DNA from: an unicellular cyanobacterium SU2
GTDB lineage: Bacteria; Cyanobacteriota; Cyanobacteriia; Cyanobacteriales; Microcystaceae
DNA: 64,000 nt
Reading direction: 5' to 3'
Assembly: GCA_002110465.1 (NCBI GenBank)
Contig: NEED01000014.1
Location: forward strand, 1 to 64,000
Part shown: piece after piece, positions 60,501-64,000 of the stretch
How positions within the stretch are numbered: position 1 is the stretch's first letter
How the letters are laid out: each line of letters begins with the position of its first letter
Notes under the pieces: generated by a model
What the model was told of the DNA's origin: nothing
Database searches by the model: none
The model's input: the letters and a program-made list of their open reading frames with translations, nothing else
Position numbers and translations under genes: made by a program

Positions 60501-61392
60501 CAACGGTGGCCCAGGAAATGATACTTTGTTTGGCGACCAAGGCGATGACCAACTCGAAGGCGGTTTAGACAATGATCGACTCGGTGGAGGAGAAGGGGAT
60601 GACACCTTATTGGGAAACCAAGGAAACGATAACTTATTTGCCAATCGAGGAGATGATCTCTTAGAAGGGGGTTTAGGGGACGACCTTCTTAAAGGTGGTC
60701 TAGGAAATGATACTTTGTTTGGCGACCAAGGCGATGACCAACTCGAAGGGGGTTTAGACGATGATCGACTCGGTGGAGGAGAAGGGGATGACACCTTATT
60801 GGGAAACCAAGGAAACGATAACTTATTTGCCAATCGAGGAGATGATCTTTTAGAAGGTGGTTTAGACGATGATATCCTCAAGGGGGGTTCAGGCAATGAT
60901 AGCTTGTACGGCGATGAAGGCAATGATCAACTCGAAGGAGGTTTAGACGATGATCGACTCGCTGGATGGGAAGGGGATGATACCTTATTGGGAGACGAAG
61001 GCAATGATCAGTTATTGGGTCATCAAGGTGATGATCTTTTAGAAGGTGGTTTAGGGGATGATCTTCTCAAGGGTGGCGCAGGTCAAGATAAATTCATCTT
61101 TAATTCTCCCACCGAAGGTATAGATACCATTATCGGTTTTTCTGTTGGAACGGATAGTATTCATGCATCTAGCTCTGGTTTTGGTGGTGGTTTAGCGGTG
61201 GGAACTCTCCTTGCTAATCAATTTGTTCTAGGAACACAAGCAACCACTACAAATCATCGATTTATTTACAACAATACTAACGGTGATTTCTTGTTCGATA
61301 TTGATGGTAACGGAGGTACAGCAGCAACCCAAATTGCTACCTTAGATACAGGTTTAGCAATGATTCATCAGGATATTATAATCTTTGTATAA
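48538..61392 (+). CDS. Giant RTX exoprotein with lipase domain (about 4284 residues)
   Basis: A multi-domain protein, probably exported by type I secretion. In order: a degenerate EEIGH domain (~residues 125-180), class 3 lipase fold with GHSLGAA (Ser ~342), RTX block 1 (~478-545), a long beta/helix region with EF-hand-like loops DLNNDGQLTFLD (~953) and DEDQDGKILFSE (~1175), RTX block 2 (~1513-2002), propeller-like repeats (~2311-2721), GIYGQRYD-type repeats (~2838-3218), VCBS (~3241-3352), Ig/cadherin-like (~3355-3448), two CARDB domains (~3451-3715), twin 120-residue repeats (~3723-3972), RTX block 3 (~3981-4181) and a serralysin-like C-terminus. ATG 48538 is preferred to the TTG at 48514. 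Surface adhesion or lipid hydrolysis is inferred. No T1SS genes are nearby. Confidence 0.9.
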   Translation: MFVSPSSNQDLISVFPNLESPILNQVISDAWRQVKLNLQSFANLPEAELLQKLHLAFGHSFDEETALNIIYNWRNDNWEDIPSVEFLASTEFNGAFSRDTGKIYLSKEFVTGVVSQFNSVEEITLENEFLQELVAVSIEEIGHSLEAKLNEVEIGGDEGAIFSALVMGESLSKTELQKLKGEQDTTTVLVQQNSIQIEQSLANNQQQGTIFYHPTLSSEEINTLAKFAVAVYDDNVQVNGWENITPILTPNSLAKNGNTYFKDPFLLGLDSIFGDGSAVVAKKENTLILSFRGTDGIEDAIADVVPGGFPLHYSLFEELFEAFNNYVQQNQSIEKIWVTGHSLGAAMADKFMAENPGQKYSSVSFASPLASNDDNDQRVLNIGNENDLIYSVIGLRDSNKNSTMGIHTALEYFRDDNPSSGTHSMELYQYLTERILNSTYYDQMNRDSLVIIDRTDDGDDIEDKIPTFGDPNAFILGEDNRDDTLIGGRGDDVIEALGGNDYLIGDDGIFDGSDTLDGGNGNDTLEGDDDNDRLIGGSGNDFLDGGDGQDIAVFFDNYTNYQISKSQKNVGQIFVTHLDGEQDNLIEIESLEFGDQNILLSKLYGKDDISILDSFFQSLKQLFGGNSNSNNSVNIQSLNSEVSSLSNTNYSNPFDTKLPILGDVLGSLSNTASIFTEIEGALANLFQPDLLLTAQEIANELNKIDDNIDNLNFNVTVISESENGVEFALDLDGTVKLGSIDIASDLGLLEDFGFNLDASAEVDLIYNLDGLKFGVNQDQAYIKKDESDLEITVDVSLPSGGIDAQIGCIPIDLNLSDAFPSSLQFDFGVDLGSFNYNLDFSQLTDISLFNFDFDLPDVGGINLPGISGDIKLNLDELGNLDFSDSNNSNYEIPFSFDDITIDLGSLYRDFLKPALGPINQVLEPIKPIIEILNSEIPLVSQLTAQLGDISFLDLNNDGQLTFLDLAIFEATRQNIDVDFGLIETILEFGDLIVNLPDTGDVINLGDININNLGNIDTAPENFEPPNNLELPTGFNFHLLENPFDFVYNLIFGTTTEIFTYRTPKLDFLISSGVFIPVLGPIGFQFSGNFGAELQLGFGFDTSGLTCDNIDHSLDHPISILDGFYVSDTVNLDGTGEDIAEGKIIMGVGLNGGADIHLAKAFVGGRIEGEIEFDLNDEDQDGKILFSEIIDTLSNNPSDIFDPIDLTKLYAQLSSSFEVGFPGLSYRKEVPFTPDISLLEIGEQVQNKVNDIKNQIDKFIDAINSFDLGEILSDLGETVVRELENLGEAIGEGLSDLADLGAKVIDNIGDMVGDTVDNISNKLANFENNLREALEKVPVIGDIVNNPVVKRLGRALTNVREGVNDFLSDPGGFFTGGDKRIRYLSVDPKFTFDAVQVGRELWISWDSNDSSKFLSGNNGADLVVSVQEGKIVVDAPDFTVYEHIAIREKEKVSWGLGGRKESWEHDGDIKENLEYSNLRVFDINSVDSIVITGSNINDKILVDANTIDIPVVIAGREGDDLLQGGSGKNTIHGDAGDDTIIGGNRNDLLYGYTGNDVISGGNGNDRLDGYIGNDTISGGGGRDTIYGGENNDQLDGGNDNDTIYGHSGDDTIAGSGGNDNLSGGEGRDSLSGGEGRDDLFGGENQDSLFGGSDNDYLQGDNHNDYLEGGQGNDTLLGNEGDDDLFGDNQTGNVSGEDYLYGGKGDDYLIGGKDDDSLLGQEGADYLDGGTGDDYLIGGEDDNSDANDILKGGGGNDRLYGGYSGADKGVFRNKTEFDPNDILLGEDGIDLLLGQSGPDYLDGGTGDDHHDSLFTLPLYAGLYGGYGDDTIESGTGRDYISGGFGEDLLVSGYNPTTNLASDVDGSYDTDIIVATEFNDNIYAGDGDEDIFGLAGNDTIYGGWGNDSLYGQQGEDNLSGGAGNDYLVGGDKLDSLDGSDNLDGGSGDDTLEGAAKNDTLVGGVGNDSLDGGIGDDTLIGGIGDDTLIGGGGTNVLIGGFGNDTYVINASSDGGTIINNYDPQDGNETLEIEGLLLTKDHLFRDLDNQIADLSHQDLIIDISNDGAFKVDDDLVITNFFLRHSYDMRTPYHLIEDVGGISGNEILVDLNDSPDLLNITYTLLPIRKNPVEVAGQTIASILPDGSITDFDGVEEAIAIVKVDDKKENGEKKGTWQYSTDDGVNWITIDNKNIDETDNENIDETDNENIDETQALLLESDHKLRFVPVKDWTGTATFEFHAWDKARNTNNIREDLNAHQEHSTFSSNPPATGSILVTEPPPHFTWSQQIEAEVPPGEDRLTTGTSPMSIIARTNLRGIVVDKNNNIYVAGGTDGVIKDVYQGGTIDSWVAKLDEHGQLLWKDQPATSEEDLVFDLASDSNGHLLVLSHSQKDLNNPNQGSSRIFSYDVDGNRTLLAQINRETTNAEKLEVWTRLANDNNQHFYVLGLGIDETLRDEQLRTKISTDDPKSFNPDFMSLTKYTTTGSEQWQKLIPISVKDPSNSVGFYYRSHVFIETDKTDNLVAVFKTEEYQVNADGSWAFENLITEGLSVNTYHSQNGDLIDQWFIEVEEGQFESRVAAAIDLEGNLYLATDNYLVKYGSDQQKKWETSFNDFFRGTIVSITTDDNGDIYLSGDLGVTNPNDSMTWTIKYDSKGSVLWTKQFTPYTSWNGQPNYPNENYEGLSIRGAGVVVAPNQKIYSTGVILGEEYDNNLNLESVDTWVNKLVPFNNAPKLDASFSPVLTATLTGNPSQGNNVADIIVDESISEPDAQLVEAMAVIGVDEENGIWQYSLDDGNTWLNFNNPSDAQALLLAPEDRIRFIPNQDYIGEATFTFRAWDMGEFTDEFQVHSYTGSDQYNPSVAAQFNGGFVAVWQSYNPGPGGIGIYGQRYDYSGSRLGEQFQISPRLNEDLFTHRLPKITVLPNDDYIVVWESDPSMSGLSSIYGQRYNKEGDTQGTSFKISNSQNEGNDPVIALLPNGHFVVVWESLNQDSSQWGIYGQIFDHSNNKVGNEFQVNQETLNNQDTAAITTLSNGTFVVAWLSYHQSSANGLYAQIFASDGTNIGAEFLIKSNIRTYSSTNYSHSITGLKNDNFLVTWVSELDNSIYGQKFDSNGSKVNSEFLITTNGLNPSTTALSDDSFVVTWQYDGDDSSQYGVYGKRYDANGNPIDSQFKINSYHSSFNRNGEVITLANGNFLSVFEPYGQDGFGTGIYAKRFNPSGVIVPINEIQTGISDVSDVATITVHDRAYDSSFTTDEDNSIDGNFLTTENLTYFQLAIKQENNNNYFNLTEDTTLTLDSGATLRVNQYGDFSYNPNGKFESLAEGDETTDSFSYLIDYGDVSTEGTVTINIDGINDAPILNPNLNIEDLTTNEGELFSYTFPQNAFIDIDGDNLTYTAQLTNSSPLPDWLSFNPQNLSFSGTPTKDDIDNLEIQVIATDAEEIDASKVFSLKIEPLPRPDLLVSNLRIEENYIYPGQNITITFDVINQGNISTDSFVVDFYASSDQSISSDVDQYLGSYSWEDGINDNFILEYNSLSVTLPLANIPFWNQENKFYLGAIIDPDNEIDEAQEDNNYNQGLGFDIEEISLQNPGDLQVDSILLTGDYILPGQNVDISYNLKNTGLGNIPNLGFEVNLYISIDENITSEDLLLDSNSITEILESNQSIEYHKNLTLPELENEFWLAEGTDYYIGTIIDPTSIIFESDKNNNSNQELDRDYFSIPLLYEAPATSDTLPPSLVNLDFTPTVIDTSLGDTEIEVTIQFEDDFSGLDYAYIVFESQSGEKSINSVILSDSRLISGDKLDGIIQKNITLPQFSELGIWQLSQLDLIDEVGDRISFNTEQLKNADFATEFTVSGIEDSTAPELIDFNFTPTVINTSTADSEIEVNIEFSDDLSGLDYGYLVFESPSGEETISSVILSDYRLISGDSLNGVISRNITLPQESEIGTWQLKTLNLIDFTDNRVSLNAQQLETLNFPTEFSISEDDSLTGTTSDDTLNGGPGNDTLFGDQGDDQLEGGLDNDRLGGGEGDDTLLGNQGNDNLFANRGDDLLEGGLGDDLLKGGLGNDTLFGDQGDDQLEGGLDDDRLGGGEGDDTLLGNQGNDNLFANRGDDLLEGGLDDDILKGGSGNDSLYGDEGNDQLEGGLDDDRLAGWEGDDTLLGDEGNDQLLGHQGDDLLEGGLGDDLLKGGAGQDKFIFNSPTEGIDTIIGFSVGTDSIHASSSGFGGGLAVGTLLANQFVLGTQATTTNHRFIYNNTNGDFLFDIDGNGGTAATQIATLDTGLAMIHQDIIIFV
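55096..55158 (+). repeat. 24-base tandem repeat in the giant gene
   Basis: The unit AATATTGATGAGACTGACAA (24 bases with GAAx tail) is present two and two-thirds times, encoding NIDETDNE repeats. This DNA-level identity suggests recent slippage. Confidence 0.85.
60514..61080 (+). repeat. Three 189-base tandem repeats in RTX block 3
   Basis: Units of exactly 189 bases (63 residues, seven nonapeptides) start at 60514, 60703 and 60892. The first two are nearly identical at DNA level (starting GGAAATGATACTTTG), and the third has diverged. This is recent duplication, and an easy site for length variation between strains. Confidence 0.9.
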
Positions 61393-61470
61393 TTGTCTTC
61401 AGTAATGGCTAAAGCCCTTATTCTTATCAGCTTTCTTGCTTAGGTATTTAGGGGAAAAAACAAAAAAATA

Positions 61471-62975
<1,505 letters not shown>

Positions 62976-64000
62976 TCAGCCACCCATCAGTGCTTGGGCA
63001 AGCGCGATGTAGAGGGGGATTCCCACAGCAAGTGCAACTGGAGTGCCAACAGCTGTAGACGAGCCGATGTAGGCGGAGGGATTGGCTTTGGGAATACCAG
63101 CCCGTAAAGTGGGTGGACCTGAGATGTCTGAACTGGAGGCAGCGATAACGGCTAGGATTACAACGCCGCCAGGGCTGAATCCTGTGGCGTAGTGGGCAAT
63201 CATGCCAAAACCGAAGGCAATGAATCCATGTAGCAACGGCGCCACAAAAGCATATACGGCGTACCACTGGGCTACCTTGCGTAGCTCACCAAGTCTTGCC
63301 GTGGCCTCCATACCCATTACTATCATCAGTATCGAAAGTAGTCCGCGGAAAAGGGGAGCGTAGAAGCTTTCATAGACACTTTCGGGACGGCTTAGTAAAC
63401 CTAGAGCGAGGCCGAGGAGCAGTGCTGATAGGGCAGAACCCTGGAGGCTTTCTTTAACGATAGGCCATATCTTGACCTTCTGTGTGGTGTCATCCTGCTC
63501 GCTAGGATACCCACTTGCAGTAATGCGTTGCTGGCCGTAATCTTCCTCCATTCCGTAAAATTCCTGTTTGCTGCGATACTCCTCTGCGACCGCAAGCTGC
63601 TTCTGTTTGCTGGTATAAAGGCTGGCCAAGACGATGGCAGTCACAAGGGCTGGGATGTCCATGAAGGGATAGAGTGCAGCAGCCCAGGGCTCGTATTCCA
63701 TGCCCTGCCCTTCGAGTAGGGTTAGAGCAGCAGCGAGGGTAGAGCCACTTACCGCACCAAACAAGCCAGCAGTGGCAATGGCATCTACAACTTTGACTTT
63801 CGGCAGTTTGGCCAACGTATAGCGACCGATGAATACGATAAGGATACCTATGATCACTGCGAACACTGCGGGCAAGAGCATCTCCACCAGATTGGCATTA
63901 CGGATTGCAATGCCGCCGCTCAGTCCGACTTTAATGAGCAGCATGAAGACGATGAATTTATAGATTGCATCTGGAATTTGCAGTCGGCTATTGACTGCCG
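62976..64000 (-). CDS. sbtA: Sodium-dependent bicarbonate transporter (partial, C-terminal part)
   Basis: The frame continues past the window edge, so the N-terminal end is missing. It encodes a membrane protein with the SbtA features: LQIPDAIYKFIVFMLLIKVGLSGGIAI, TAGLFGAVSGSTLAAALTLLE, the long cytoplasmic loop (residues with EEDYGQQRIT) and the GVVILAVIAASSSDISGPPTLRAGIPKANPS motif. SbtA imports HCO3- with Na+ as part of the CO2-concentrating mechanism. The segment is markedly GC-richer than the rest of the window and no HIP1 site is visible in it, suggesting acquisition from another lineage. The 3' neighbour is not sbtB. Confidence 0.92.
   Translation of the reverse strand, partial: AVNSRLQIPDAIYKFIVFMLLIKVGLSGGIAIRNANLVEMLLPAVFAVIIGILIVFIGRYTLAKLPKVKVVDAIATAGLFGAVSGSTLAAALTLLEGQGMEYEPWAAALYPFMDIPALVTAIVLASLYTSKQKQLAVAEEYRSKQEFYGMEEDYGQQRITASGYPSEQDDTTQKVKIWPIVKESLQGSALSALLLGLALGLLSRPESVYESFYAPLFRGLLSILMIVMGMEATARLGELRKVAQWYAVYAFVAPLLHGFIAFGFGMIAHYATGFSPGGVVILAVIAASSSDISGPPTLRAGIPKANPSAYIGSSTAVGTPVALAVGIPLYIALAQALMGG

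Noticed and set aside
60414-60923. 169-residue minus-strand open frame rich in Ser/Pro/Lys
   Set aside because: It is an antisense frame of the RTX repeats and mirrors their periodicity.

Overview
The window is from a cyanobacterium. HIP1 octamers (GCGATCGC) occur throughout, heptad repeats typical of cyanobacteria are present, and several proteins belong to families I know mainly from cyanobacteria (DUF3172, PRC-barrel and YbjN proteins, DUF29 proteins, large RTX exoproteins, SbtA). The AT-rich base use fits a unicellular Crocosphaera/Cyanothece-like genome, but the genus is inference.

Left part (1-9.7 kb). A tightly packed minus-strand operon runs xre, hsdM, mntA, hepT, hsdS, a PIN toxin, a DUF4926 protein, a DUF2442 protein, an Abi_C protein and hsdR. 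It is a complete type I restriction-modification system with toxin-antitoxin and abortive-infection-like genes set between its subunits. The operon lies next to a tRNA-Tyr/tRNA-Thr pair, and between them is a small remnant that looks like the 3' end of dnaB. From 9.7 to 30 kb the genes are mostly housekeeping: a CNNM/CBS protein, an unknown 45-residue membrane protein, a MAPEG protein, a sugar dehydrogenase, a PRC-barrel protein, a TnpB fragment, a cupin/CocE hydrolase pair, YbjN and TetR proteins, a beta-hydroxyacid dehydrogenase, class Ia ribonucleotide reductase (nrdA with two NrdR-like boxes; nrdB downstream, separated by an unknown gene and DUF29 genes), an OmpR-type regulator, secreted endonuclease I, NDH-2, and VOC and HAD enzymes.

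From 30 to 33.4 kb there is a cluster of small exported proteins: a pentapeptide-repeat protein, a 181-residue RTX protein, a Cys-rich protein with three CxPFGC units, and an Asn/Gly/Ser/His-rich protein. Four copies of a ~28-base leader element stand upstream of members of this cluster. From 33.4 to 42.6 kb is a second defence region. A BsuBI/PstI-type restriction enzyme and a C5-cytosine methyltransferase sit between the permease and adaptor genes of an RND efflux operon. That operon is divergent from a PadR regulator, with a palindromic operator candidate between them. Behind padR is a two-gene unit encoding an OLD-like AAA ATPase and a small protein with a PD-(D/E)XK-like pattern, which may be an undescribed defence pair.

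From 43 to 48 kb are gnd, a DUF3172 protein, a HicB/HicA pair, an aldo/keto reductase and a Ca2+/H+ antiporter. From 48.5 to 61.4 kb a single gene encodes a ~4284-residue exoprotein. It carries a degenerate EEIGH domain, a class 3 lipase domain, three RTX blocks, EF-hand-like loops, propeller-type repeats, VCBS, Ig-like and CARDB domains, and a C-terminal type I secretion-like tail. chrA follows. The window ends inside sbtA (bicarbonate/Na+ symporter), whose higher GC content differs sharply from the rest and suggests transfer.
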